Below are positions 54,028 to 62,417 of a DNA stretch of 64,000 nucleotides, one piece after another (positions within the stretch are counted from its first letter, which is position 1; every line of letters begins with the position of its first letter). Source of the DNA: Albibacillus kandeliae. Its GTDB lineage: Bacteria; Pseudomonadota; Alphaproteobacteria; Rhodobacterales; Rhodobacteraceae. The notes under the pieces are model-generated. The model saw nothing but the letters and a program-made list of their open reading frames with translations. It was not told where the DNA came from and searched no databases. The translations under genes were made by a program, and so were the position numbers. The stretch spans positions 186,001 through 250,000 of the forward strand of contig NZ_QEHM01000006.1 in assembly GCF_003116585.1 (NCBI RefSeq), given 5' to 3'.

Positions 54028-54062
54028 AACGGGCGCGCGACGAGCGGGCCCGTTTTTCTTTT
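54028..54062 (+). terminator. Intrinsic terminator of hom-glpX
   Basis: Stem AACGGGC (54028-54034) and GCCCGTT (54048-54054) with a 13-base GC-rich loop, followed by TTTCTTTT. It lies 66 bases after the glpX stop. Confidence 0.8.
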
Positions 54063-54177
54063 GCTTTCAGGGGATTCCGGCAGGGCGCGCGGCGCGGGGC
54101 GGCGGCAGGCCGCTAAAACTTAGCAGATCGACTAAGTTTTTCTTGCGCGGGCCGGTTGCGGAGCTATAGTTAGCAAC

Positions 54178-54519
54178 ATGACTAAGTATGAACCCGATCT
54201 TTCGCGCCTGTTTCACGCCCTTGCCGATCCGACCCGACGGGCCATGGTGACCCGGCTGGCGCGCGGCCCTGCCCCGGTGAGCGACCTTGCCGAGCCGACA
54301 GGCCTGCGCCTGCCGACGGTGCTGCGCCACCTTGCCGTGCTGGAGGAGGCCGGGCTGATCACCAGCGCGAAGGACGGCCGGGTCAGGACCTGCGCCATCG
54401 TGCCGGAGAGCCTTGCCCCGGCGCGGTCGTGGATCGACGAACAGCGGGCGCTCTGGGAGGACCGGTTCGACCGGCTGGACGCCTATGTGACACAGGCAAT
54501 GAGGGAGACCGAGACATGA
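54178..54519 (+). CDS. ArsR-family transcriptional regulator
   Basis: A 113-residue winged-helix protein: SRLFHALADPTRRAMVTRLA, then VSDLAEPTGLRLPTVLRHLAVLEEAGLITSAKDGRVRTC. No metal-binding ELCV-type motif is present, so it is probably not an arsenic or metal sensor but the type paired with AHSA1/SRPBCC proteins. Its stop overlaps the next gene as ATGA. Confidence 0.92.
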   Translation: MTKYEPDLSRLFHALADPTRRAMVTRLARGPAPVSDLAEPTGLRLPTVLRHLAVLEEAGLITSAKDGRVRTCAIVPESLAPARSWIDEQRALWEDRFDRLDAYVTQAMRETET

Positions 54520-54980
54520 GCCAGCAGATGACGGACGAAGCCGATCGCACCATGGTGCTGGAGCGGCGCATCGGGGCGCCGCGCGCCCTGGTCTGGGGCG
54601 CCTGGGTGAACCCCGAGACCCTGCCGCAGTGGTGGGGGCCGGAGGGGTTTTCCTGCCGCACCGACCGGATCGACCTGCGCACCGGCGGCGAGTGGGTCTT
54701 TGACATGATCGGGCCCGACGGCACGGTGTTTCCGAACCACCATCGCTACACCCTGATCCGGCCCGAGGATCTGATCGAGTACACGCTGCTCTGGGGTGAG
54801 AACGGGCCGAAGCATGCCGATGCCACGATCACCTTCGCAGCGGAGGGCGAGGCGACCCGGGTCACCCTGCGGATGGTCTTCACCTCGGCCGCCGAGTACC
54901 AGCAGGCCAAGGGCTTTGGCGCCGAGGCACTGGGGCAGGAAACGCTGGGCAAGCTGGAACGCTTCGTGACCGCGCGCTGA
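54516..54980 (+). CDS. SRPBCC/AHSA1 (START-like) domain protein
   Basis: A 154-residue protein with the AHSA1 ligand-binding fold: VLERRIGAPRALVWGAWVNPETLPQWWGPEGF, then RTGGEWVFDMIGPDGTVFPN and ATITFAAEGEATRVTLRM. These often bind small hydrophobic molecules. It is translationally coupled to the ArsR gene, a very common pair of unknown ligand. It is convergent with the DUF2254 gene 7 bases away. Confidence 0.92.
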   Translation: MSQQMTDEADRTMVLERRIGAPRALVWGAWVNPETLPQWWGPEGFSCRTDRIDLRTGGEWVFDMIGPDGTVFPNHHRYTLIRPEDLIEYTLLWGENGPKHADATITFAAEGEATRVTLRMVFTSAAEYQQAKGFGAEALGQETLGKLERFVTAR

Positions 54981-54987
54981 GCGGGCC

Positions 54988-56241
54988 TCAGCCGGACCGG
55001 GGCATCTCCAGCGCCTCGTCGAGGCGGCGGTGATCGTCGTCGATGGGCAGCTGTGCCCGTGCCCGGGTTAGCGCCACCTCGAGCTGGCGCCGGGCGGCGG
55101 CGCGCGAGGGCTCGGGACCGATCGTGGTCAGGGCCTTCAGCGCCTTGGTCAGCCGGAGCACGACCTCGACCTGGGCCGCGCCGTCGCGGGCGATCAGGTT
55201 GAAGGCGTCCTCGAACATGTCGTGGTAATCGAGCGCGGGCACCCGCAGGCGCGGATACTTGGGCTCGACCCTGTCGGCCCCCTCCCAGGCGTCGCCCCAG
55301 TAGGAGAGCAGCCGGGTCTGGCGCCCGATCACGTCGATGGCGGTGCCGGGATCGTTGACGCCGGGCGAGAGCGCGCGCTGCGCCACCTCGCAGAGCACAA
55401 CGAGGCCGAAGCGCGGGTCCTGGTCGATGGTGCGGACGAGACCGATGGTGAAGGTATCGCGGATGCGCTCCGCCGCCTCCTCTGCCACCTCGTCCTGTCC
55501 CGCCACCCGCGCCAGCACCGAGCCCTGGTAGACGAAGACACCGGGCAGCACCTGGACGTCGATCTCGGCCCCGAGATCCTCGCAGATGGCAGAGAGCTTG
55601 TCGGTGTCGATGAACTGGACATAGCCGACGGTGTCGGAAGGCACCGGCGCGCCCCGCGTTTCGTCGCCGAGCGGACCGCCGCCTAGGTAGGGCAGGTCCA
55701 CCCGCCCCCGCATCGAGGTGTCCGTGGCTTCCTCAATGCGGTCCACGGTGTCGCGGACGCGGCCGAGCTTGGTCAGCTGGTTGATCCAGCGCAGCAGCGC
55801 GATGACGATCAGCAGGATCACCCCGAGGGTGACGAAGAACAGGATGGCGCGGCCCTCGGGTCCGTATACGCTGACCTTGAGGGCGACGATGCCCACGATG
55901 CTGAAGAGGAAGGAGCCGACAAAGGTGGCCAGCGCGTTCTGCACCAGCTGGTCCTCGGTCAGCAGCGGTGTCGCGCGGGGCGTCGCGTTGGAGGTGGCCG
56001 AGCTGTAGGCCGAGGTGAGCGCGCCGACCGAGAAGCTGGTGACCGTCAGCATGCTGGTCGCGATGATGGTCAAGAGGCCCTCGATGGCCTCGGTGCTGAC
56101 CTCGACCGGAACGTTGCCGTTCAGGAGCCGCCCCCCGAGCGAGGCGAACATGGCGGCGAGGATTCCGAGCAGCGCATAGGCAGAGACACGGACCCAGAGC
56201 GCCCGGGCCAGTCGTGACAGGATCCAGTAGAGTTTGGACAA
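54988..56241 (-). CDS. DUF2254 membrane protein
   Basis: A 417-residue inner-membrane protein. Four hydrophobic segments (WVRVSAYALLGILAAMFASL, GLLTIIATSMLTVTSFSVGAL, LATFVGSFLFSIVGIVALKV and AILFFVTLGVILLIVIALL) precede a cytoplasmic domain with DTVDRIEEATDTSM and RALSPGVNDPGTAIDVI, the DUF2254 signature. I prefer the TTG start at 56241, which has CGGAG 7 bases upstream and gives the usual family opening (SKLYWILSRLARALW); an ATG at 56289 would add 16 residues. Function unknown, perhaps a channel. Divergent from recJ. Confidence 0.85.
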   Translation of the reverse strand: MSKLYWILSRLARALWVRVSAYALLGILAAMFASLGGRLLNGNVPVEVSTEAIEGLLTIIATSMLTVTSFSVGALTSAYSSATSNATPRATPLLTEDQLVQNALATFVGSFLFSIVGIVALKVSVYGPEGRAILFFVTLGVILLIVIALLRWINQLTKLGRVRDTVDRIEEATDTSMRGRVDLPYLGGGPLGDETRGAPVPSDTVGYVQFIDTDKLSAICEDLGAEIDVQVLPGVFVYQGSVLARVAGQDEVAEEAAERIRDTFTIGLVRTIDQDPRFGLVVLCEVAQRALSPGVNDPGTAIDVIGRQTRLLSYWGDAWEGADRVEPKYPRLRVPALDYHDMFEDAFNLIARDGAAQVEVVLRLTKALKALTTIGPEPSRAAARRQLEVALTRARAQLPIDDDHRRLDEALEMPRSG

Positions 56242-56416
56242 GGTTCGCTCCGCATTGCCGTGATGCGCCCGCTCGGGCCAAGGCACCATATGGGGCGATG
56301 GGAGCGGAGGTAAATCGGCCGCGACCGGAAAACCCGGGCCCGGCCGGCGGGGCCGGTGCTGCGGCGGCGCGTTGACCTCGGGCCCCGGCGTTGTAAACCT
56401 GAGCCGGAGTGGTGCA

Positions 56417-58210
56417 ATGGCAAACGGGGGTCGCGGGGTGCTGACAGTGACGGAGACGAGCGGGTTCCTTGGCGTATCGCAGTCGCTGACCGGGCGGCGC
56501 TGGGTCGGGCCCGGCATCGAGGTCGAGCGGGCTGCGGAGGCCATCGAGCAGGCGACCGCCCTGCCCCGCGCGGTCTGCCAGGTGCTGGCGCGGCGCGGCG
56601 TGCCGGTGGCGGAGGCGACCGGGTTCCTCACCCCGCAGCTGCGCGACCTGCTGCCCGACCCGAGGCGGCTGCGCGATATGGAGAAGGCTGCCGCCCGCTT
56701 TCTGCAGGCGGTGCAGCGGCGCGAGCGGATCGCGGTGTTTGCCGACTACGACGTCGATGGCGGCTCCTCGGCCGCGCTGCTGCTGGTCTGGCTGCGCGAC
56801 ATGGGGCTGGAGGCGACGCTCTACATTCCCGACCGGATCGACGAGGGCTATGGCCCCAACGACGAGGCGATGGCGATGCTGGCGGCGGCGCATGACCTGA
56901 TCGTCTGCGTCGATTGCGGGACCCTGAGCCACGGGCCCATCGCCGCCGCCAAGGGGGCGGACGTGGTGGTGCTGGACCACCACCTCGGGGGCGAGACGCT
57001 GCCTCCTGCGCTGGCGGTGGTGAACCCCAACCGGCAGGACGAGGATGGCGAGCTGGGCTATTTCTGCGCGGCGGGGGTGGTGTTCCTGATGCTGGTCGAG
57101 ACGCGCCGGCAGATGCGCGAGGCCGGGGGCGGCACCGGGCCCGACCTGATGGATCTGCTGGACCTCGTGGCGCTGGCCACGGTGGCCGACGTGGCGCCTT
57201 TGATCGGGGCGAACCGGGCGCTGGTGCGGCAGGGGCTGAAGGTGATGGCCCGGCGCGAGCGGCCCGGTCTCGTGGCGCTGGCCGATATCTCGCGCATGGA
57301 CACTGCGCCGAACACCTATCACCTCGGCTTCATGCTGGGGCCGCGGGTGAACGCGGGCGGGCGCATCGGCAAGGCAGACCTCGGCGCGCGGCTGCTCGCC
57401 ACCTCCTCGCTACACGAGGCGCAGGCGCTCGCGGAACGGCTGGACCAGCTGAACACGGAACGGCGCGAGATCGAGAACGCGGTGCGTGCCGCCGCGCTGG
57501 AGCAGGCGGAGGCGCGCGGGCTGGAGGCGCCGCTGGTCTGGGCCGCAGGTGAGGGCTGGCACCCGGGCGTGGTGGGAATCGTCGCCGCACGGCTGAAGGA
57601 GGCGACCAACCGCCCCGCCGTGGTGATCGGGCTGGAGGATGGAATCGGCAAGGGTTCGGGGCGTTCGGTTTCGGGCGTCGACCTTGGCGCGTCGATCCAG
57701 CGACTCGCGGGCGAGGGCCTGCTGCTGAAGGGGGGCGGGCACAAGATGGCCGCCGGTCTGACGGTCATGGAAGGCCAGCTGGAGGACGCGATGGCGCGTC
57801 TGAGCGACCTGCTGGCACGCCAGGGTGCGGGCGAAGGCGGACCGGCGGACCTCAGGCTGGACGGCGCGCTGATGCCGGGGGCCGCGACCCCTGCCCTGAT
57901 CGAGCAGATCGAACAGGCCGGGCCCTTTGGCGCCGGGGCGGCGGCTCCGCGCTATGCCCTGCCCGACATGCAGATTCGCTTTGCCAAGCGAGTCGGGGAG
58001 AGCCACCTGAAACTGTCGATCAGCGACGGAATGGGCGGCGGATTGGACGCCATCGCCTTTGGTGCCTTCGATACGCCCCTTGGTCCGCGCCTCAGCGAAC
58101 ACGGCGGCCAGCGCTTTCACCTTGCCGGGCGGCTGGAGATCAACACGTGGGGCGGCCGACAGCAGGTCCAGCTGCGTCTGGACGACGCCGCACCCGCCTC
58201 GGGAGCATGA
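56417..58210 (+). CDS. recJ: Single-stranded-DNA-specific exonuclease RecJ
   Basis: A 597-residue DHH-family 5'-3' exonuclease acting in recombination and repair. Phosphoesterase motifs: VFADYDVDGGSSAALLL (Asp-x-Asp), IVCVDCGT, VVLDHHLGG (DHH), ALATVADVAPL, and the DHHA1 domain with SGRSVSGVDLG and LLKGGGHKMAAGL. The ATG at 56417 has GGAG upstream; an earlier in-frame ATG at 56372 is less likely. A probable terminator follows at 58217-58264. Confidence 0.96.
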   Translation: MANGGRGVLTVTETSGFLGVSQSLTGRRWVGPGIEVERAAEAIEQATALPRAVCQVLARRGVPVAEATGFLTPQLRDLLPDPRRLRDMEKAAARFLQAVQRRERIAVFADYDVDGGSSAALLLVWLRDMGLEATLYIPDRIDEGYGPNDEAMAMLAAAHDLIVCVDCGTLSHGPIAAAKGADVVVLDHHLGGETLPPALAVVNPNRQDEDGELGYFCAAGVVFLMLVETRRQMREAGGGTGPDLMDLLDLVALATVADVAPLIGANRALVRQGLKVMARRERPGLVALADISRMDTAPNTYHLGFMLGPRVNAGGRIGKADLGARLLATSSLHEAQALAERLDQLNTERREIENAVRAAALEQAEARGLEAPLVWAAGEGWHPGVVGIVAARLKEATNRPAVVIGLEDGIGKGSGRSVSGVDLGASIQRLAGEGLLLKGGGHKMAAGLTVMEGQLEDAMARLSDLLARQGAGEGGPADLRLDGALMPGAATPALIEQIEQAGPFGAGAAAPRYALPDMQIRFAKRVGESHLKLSISDGMGGGLDAIAFGAFDTPLGPRLSEHGGQRFHLAGRLEINTWGGRQQVQLRLDDAAPASGA

Positions 58211-58216
58211 AAAAAA

Positions 58217-58264
58217 GGGGTTTCGGAGGGGGGCGAAAAAATCTTCACCGAGGCCCCATTTTCT
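58217..58264 (+). terminator. Probable terminator of recJ
   Basis: GGGGTTTCGG (58217-58226) pairs with CCGAGGCCCC (58248-58257) through two G-T pairs, then ATTTTCTCTC. The loop is 21 bases, so the structure is weaker than that of glpX. Confidence 0.5.
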
Positions 58265-58267
58265 CTC

Positions 58268-58296
58268 TTGCACCCACCTGCGCTATTGCCTAATTA
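58268..58296 (+). promoter_or_regulatory. Promoter of tRNA-Glu
   Basis: TTGCAC (58268-58273) and TAATTA (58291-58296) with 17-base spacing, ending 16 bases before the tRNA. A good sigma-70 match. Confidence 0.65.
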
Positions 58297-58312
58297 GCCC
58301 CTCACCAACGCT

Positions 58313-58387
58313 GGCCCGTTCGTCTATCGGTTAGGACGCCAGGTTTTCAACCTGGAAAGAGGGGTTCGATTCCCCTACGGGCTGCCA
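58313..58387 (+). tRNA. tRNA-Glu (TTC)
   Basis: Acceptor GGCCCGT/ACGGGCT (one G-T pair), D-arm GTCTATCGGTTAGGAC, anticodon stem CCAGG/CCTGG with loop TTTTCAA (anticodon TTC), T-arm GGGG-TTCGATT-CCCC, discriminator G and encoded CCA. 75 bases including CCA. Confidence 0.96.
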
Positions 58388-58523
58388 CTTGGTTCTCCCC
58401 CAAAAGTGCAGCAAAAGACGCCCTAGACGAGCGGTGAACGCGTCTGTCTGGCGGTTGCTTTTCTTTCCATGACTTGACGGTTCGAGCGGTCATCGCGCGG
58501 ATGCGCGGTGCTCGCCGGGATTC

Positions 58524-58561
58524 GAAAAGGGCCCGGGTGCGCGAGGCTCCCGGGCCCTTCG
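58524..58561 (-). terminator. Terminator of the TRAP operon
   Basis: Perfect 11-bp stem AAGGGCCCGGG (58527-58537) / CCCGGGCCCTT (58549-58559), followed on the minus strand by TTTTCG. It lies about 74 bases after the dctM stop. Confidence 0.65.
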
Positions 58562-58632
58562 TGAATCAAGCGAGTCGCGGTGCCCGGACGAGCGGGCGGG
58601 GCACGCTGGGCCCTCGCGACATGCCCTACAGC

Positions 58633-59919
58633 CTAGCGCCCGAATCCCGCCGCGGCGGGCAGCCATGTGGCGAGTTCGGGCACGGCGATCAGGACGCCGA
58701 GGCCGGCGACCATGATTGCGACGAAGGGGGCCGCGCCGCGCACGATGGTGCCGAGTTGCGCTCCGGTGATGCCCTTGATCACGAAGAGGTTCATGCCGAC
58801 CGGGGGCGTGATCATCGCCAGTTCGAGGTTGATCATCAGCAGGACCCCGTACCAGATCGGGTCGATGCCCAGCGAGATCATGGTGGGCAGCAGGATTGGT
58901 GTGGTGATCAGGATGATTGCGATGGATTCGAGGAACATCCCGAGGACAAAGATCAGGCCCATTACCACGAGCACAAAGCCGATCGGGCCCAGCCCGAGAC
59001 TGACGACCGCCTCGGTGACGCCGACCGGCAGGCGGACCAGCGTGATCGCGTGGCCGAACATGGCGGCGCCCGCGATGATCAGGAAGACCATCATCGAGGT
59101 CCGCATGGTCGCGTAGGCGCAGTGCCAGAGGTCGCGCAGCCCGAAATTGCGGTAGACCAGCACCGCGACGAGGATGGCATAGAGCGAGCCTGCTGCCGCG
59201 GCCTCGGAGGCGGTGAAGATGCCGAAGTAGATGCCCCCCATCACCACCGGCGGTGCCAGCAGCGCCCAGACGGACCGGCGGAAGGCCGCTACGGCGGCAG
59301 GCCAGCCTGCCCAGTCGGGCGCGTCGATGCCGGAGCGGCTGCGAGCCTGGATCATGCAGTAGACCGAGAACATCAGCGCCAGCAGCAGGCCCGGCACGAT
59401 CCCGGCGAGGAACAGCGCGCCGATGGAGGCCTCCGAGACGATGGCATAGAGGATCATGGGCCCTGACGGCGGGATCAGGATGCCGAGCGTGCCGCCGGCT
59501 GCGACGACGCCAAGGGCGTCGCGCTCGGCGTATCCGAAGCGCTTCATCTGGGGAATCGCGCTCGACCCGATGGAGAGCGCCGTTGCGACCGACGAGCCCG
59601 AGATCGCGGCAAAGATGGTGCACGCCATCACGGTGGCGACGCCGAGGCCGCCTTTGACATGGCCGATGACCGTATGGGCGAAGCTGTAGAGATCGTCGAT
59701 GACCTTTGCCCGGATCATGACCTGCGCCATGAAGACGAAGAGCGGGATGGTGCTGAGGATCGGCTTGTTCAGGTGGACGTAGACCGCGTCGCCCAGCCCG
59801 TCGACATCCCCCTCGACGATCAGGAGGATCGCGCTGGCCGTCAGGCCGAGCGCGGCGAAGATCGGGATGCCTGTCAGCAGGAGAAGGATCAGCCCGGCAA
59901 AGACGATGAGCAGCGTCAT
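58633..59919 (-). CDS. TRAP transporter large permease (DctM)
   Basis: A 428-residue polytopic inner-membrane protein with about 12 hydrophobic segments. Family blocks are visible: LLLLTGIPIFAALGLTAS, ISGSSVATALSIGSSAIPQM, GTLGILIPPSGPMILYA and ITPPVGMNLFVIKG. It carries out sodium-driven uptake of an organic acid delivered by the binding protein. The ATG at 59919 overlaps the dctQ stop by 4 bases; the frame is open upstream over dctQ. It is the last gene of a five-gene operon. Confidence 0.93.
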   Translation of the reverse strand: MTLLIVFAGLILLLLTGIPIFAALGLTASAILLIVEGDVDGLGDAVYVHLNKPILSTIPLFVFMAQVMIRAKVIDDLYSFAHTVIGHVKGGLGVATVMACTIFAAISGSSVATALSIGSSAIPQMKRFGYAERDALGVVAAGGTLGILIPPSGPMILYAIVSEASIGALFLAGIVPGLLLALMFSVYCMIQARSRSGIDAPDWAGWPAAVAAFRRSVWALLAPPVVMGGIYFGIFTASEAAAAGSLYAILVAVLVYRNFGLRDLWHCAYATMRTSMMVFLIIAGAAMFGHAITLVRLPVGVTEAVVSLGLGPIGFVLVVMGLIFVLGMFLESIAIILITTPILLPTMISLGIDPIWYGVLLMINLELAMITPPVGMNLFVIKGITGAQLGTIVRGAAPFVAIMVAGLGVLIAVPELATWLPAAAGFGR

Positions 59920-60440
59920 TGCGGCAGCCCCCTGATCGAGCGGTAGAGGCCCAGCGCCGCCGTGAGGAACAACAGGGCCATGCCGATGACGACGGGCACC
60001 TGCGGGATCCATGTCTCGATCTCGATGTAGCCCACCGAGTAGGAGCCGAAGCTGCGCGCGAAGGCGATGCTGTCCCAGATCGACATTCCCACGATCACCG
60101 CGAAGGCCATGATCGAGAGGTTCGCAAAGATGCGCTGGAGCCGTGCCACGCCGGGTTTGAGATGGGCCGAGACGAGGTCGATGGAAATGTGGTCGCCGCG
60201 GCGCAGCGCCTCGGCGGCGCCCAGCATCACGAGGGTGACCAGCAGGTAGCCGATCATCTCGTCGTTCCACTGGAGGGGCCGGTCGAAGATGTAGCGCCGG
60301 GTCACGGCCACCACGATCTGCACGAAGATGACGAGGATCAGCAGGGTGCTCAGCGCGCCGCAGAGACGAACCAGAGCGATGACGATGCGGTCGGGAAAAA
60401 GGGGAGCGTTTGCCGCTCCCCCCTCGCTATTGTGCTGCAT
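59916..60440 (-). CDS. TRAP transporter small permease (DctQ)
   Basis: A 174-residue inner-membrane protein with four membrane helices (beginning VRLCGALSTLLILVIFVQIVVAV, then EMIGYLLVTLVMLGAAEALR with GDHISIDLVSAHL, LSIMAFAVIVGMSIW and VPVVIGMALLFLTAALGLY). The R-x-GDHIxxD motif is typical of DctQ. It sits 12 bases after the binding-protein gene and overlaps dctM. Confidence 0.92.
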   Translation of the reverse strand: MQHNSEGGAANAPLFPDRIVIALVRLCGALSTLLILVIFVQIVVAVTRRYIFDRPLQWNDEMIGYLLVTLVMLGAAEALRRGDHISIDLVSAHLKPGVARLQRIFANLSIMAFAVIVGMSIWDSIAFARSFGSYSVGYIEIETWIPQVPVVIGMALLFLTAALGLYRSIRGLPQ

Positions 60441-60452
60441 GTCCCCGCCGGC

Positions 60453-61439
60453 TCACATCTTGCCGAGCAGTTCGAGCAGCTTCTGGCTGTCGGCGTCGCT
60501 CTCGCCAAAGGACTTGTCGAAGGCCGGACGCATGACGGCCTCGAGTGCCTTGTTCTCCTCGGGCGTGGCGATGTGGACCTTGACGCCCTTCTCTTCCAGT
60601 TGGGCAGGCCCTGCGGAACCGGCCTCGGTGGAGGCTTCGATCGCCCATTCGGATGCCTTGAGGCCCGCCTCTTTCAGCGCTTCCTTGGACTTGTCCGAGA
60701 GGCTGTCGTAGAAGGCCGGGTTCAGATAGCCGTGCAGGTAGGCGGAGAGCACCGGAACCACGGTGAAGGCATCCTGCACTTCGTAGTACTTGCGCGAGAC
60801 CGCGGCGGCCACGTCGGTGATGGCACCGTCGATCACGCCGGTTGCCAGCGCCTGATAGACCTCGGAGCCCGGCATCGCCGTGGGGGTCGCGCCCAGCGCC
60901 GCGAGCGAGGCGTCGAACGGCGGAGTCAGACCGCGCATCTTGAGGCCCTGGAAGTCTTCCGGCTTGACCAGCGGCTCGCCGTTGGTGGTGAAGACCGAGG
61001 TATTGGTCTGGAACATCCAGACGACGTTCTTGACGCCCTTCTCCAGCAGCTTCTCCTCGAGGAAGGCGGCAGCTTCGGAGGTTGGCCATTTCTTCCAGAT
61101 CTCGATGTCACCGAAGGCGAAGGGCGCGACGGTGACGTTCATGATCGGCAGGGTCTTGCCCCACTGGAAGTTCAGCGAGAAGGCGCATTCGATATCGCCC
61201 TTGGCGGTCGACACGATGTTCTCGCGCGCGCCGACAAGGCTGTCTGCGCCAAAGACCTGCACGTCGAGCTCGCCCTCCGAGAGCTTCTCGACCTCGGCGG
61301 CCCAGCGGTCGACGACCTTGGCAATGTGGTGCGCCGGGGGCAGCTGGTGGCTGCAGCGCATCTCGGTTGCCGCCTGCAGGGCGGGGGCCGTGCTTGCCAG
61401 GAAAGCCGCGCCGATGGCGGCGGATGCGAAATACTTCAT
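60453..61439 (-). CDS. TRAP transporter substrate-binding protein (DctP type)
   Basis: A 328-residue periplasmic protein with a signal peptide (MKYFASAAIGAAFLASTAPA, cut near LQA). DctP-family stretches include CSHQLPPAHHIAKVVDRWAAEV, FQGLKMRGLTPPFDASLAALG, PTAMPGSEVYQALATGVIDG and the conserved Arg of KMRG that grips the carboxylate. GGAGGAG is upstream of the ATG. It is downstream of the HMG-CoA lyase by 24 bases. The ligand is unknown; a dicarboxylate is suggested by the operon. Confidence 0.93.
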   Translation of the reverse strand: MKYFASAAIGAAFLASTAPALQAATEMRCSHQLPPAHHIAKVVDRWAAEVEKLSEGELDVQVFGADSLVGARENIVSTAKGDIECAFSLNFQWGKTLPIMNVTVAPFAFGDIEIWKKWPTSEAAAFLEEKLLEKGVKNVVWMFQTNTSVFTTNGEPLVKPEDFQGLKMRGLTPPFDASLAALGATPTAMPGSEVYQALATGVIDGAITDVAAAVSRKYYEVQDAFTVVPVLSAYLHGYLNPAFYDSLSDKSKEALKEAGLKASEWAIEASTEAGSAGPAQLEEKGVKVHIATPEENKALEAVMRPAFDKSFGESDADSQKLLELLGKM

Positions 61440-61463
61440 ATGGTTCTCCTCCCAATTAGTCGG

Positions 61464-62417
61464 TCAAGCCGCTCCCACGGCCTGCCATGTCGCATTCTTT
61501 GGCGGGCCTGCGCGATGCAGGGCGCCGTGGAACTCCTCTCCGGGCATCGCCTCCTCCGCGATGGCCCGTGCGTCTTTCAGTTTCTCGAGGTCGATCCCCG
61601 TGGCGAAGCCCATGCTCTCGGCCAGGAAGACGACATCCTCGAAGACCACGTTGCCCGTGGCCCCCGGCGCGAAGGGGCAGCCGCCCAACCCGCCGAGCGA
61701 AGCGTCGATCACGCGGGCGCCATTGTCCAGCGCCGCGGCGGCATTGGCGACGCCCATTCCGCGCGTGTCGTGCAGGTGGATGATGAAGGGCCGGTCGCCG
61801 CAGAGCCGCGTCATTCGGGCGCAGAGCGCGCCGACCGCCTTTGGTCCGGCATAGCCGACGGTATCGGCCACCCCGACGAGATCGGCCCCGGCGTCGAGGC
61901 AGGCCCCGGCCAGGCGCACCACCTCCTCGGGGTTCACGTCGCCGGAGAGGGAGCAGCCGAGCGCCATCGCGATCCCTGCGTTCACGATCTTGCCGGGGGC
62001 TGTCGCATCGCGCATGGCGGCGACCTTGCCAACAAGCTCGACCGCCGCATCGCGGGAGCGGCGCATGTTGGCCTGGCTGTGTGCCTCGGTGGCCGAAACC
62101 ACGCAGACCATCTCGCGGATGTCGGTGGCGAGAGCTGCCTCGGCGCCGCGTTCGTTCAGGGTGAGGCCGGCGGAGTGCAGGCCCATGTCCTCGCTGGCCC
62201 GGATCATCGCCTCGATGTCGGCGAACTGGGGAAAGCGGGCGGCGGGCAGGAAGGAGCCGATCTCGTAATGCCGGACACCGGCGGCGTGTTCCCGCCGGAG
62301 CCACTCGATCTTGGCATCGGTCGACGGCAGCGCCTTGGCCAGTTGCAAGCCGTCGCGCAGCCCCACCTCTCGCAGGGTCACGCGGTCTGACGGATAGATG
62401 CCCTCGAGCCGGTTCAT
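61464..62417 (-). CDS. Hydroxymethylglutaryl-CoA lyase-family enzyme
   Basis: A 317-residue TIM-barrel lyase. VTLREVGLRDGLQLAK gives the catalytic Arg21-Asp22 pair, FIIHLHDTRGMGVANAAAAL gives the two metal-binding His residues, and LGGLGGCPFAPGATGN holds the active-site Cys characteristic of HMG-CoA lyase rather than of isopropylmalate synthase. It should split HMG-CoA or a close relative into acetyl-CoA and acetoacetate. It overlaps the CoA-transferase gene by 4 bases and precedes the TRAP genes. Confidence 0.88.
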   Translation of the reverse strand: MNRLEGIYPSDRVTLREVGLRDGLQLAKALPSTDAKIEWLRREHAAGVRHYEIGSFLPAARFPQFADIEAMIRASEDMGLHSAGLTLNERGAEAALATDIREMVCVVSATEAHSQANMRRSRDAAVELVGKVAAMRDATAPGKIVNAGIAMALGCSLSGDVNPEEVVRLAGACLDAGADLVGVADTVGYAGPKAVGALCARMTRLCGDRPFIIHLHDTRGMGVANAAAALDNGARVIDASLGGLGGCPFAPGATGNVVFEDVVFLAESMGFATGIDLEKLKDARAIAEEAMPGEEFHGALHRAGPPKNATWQAVGAA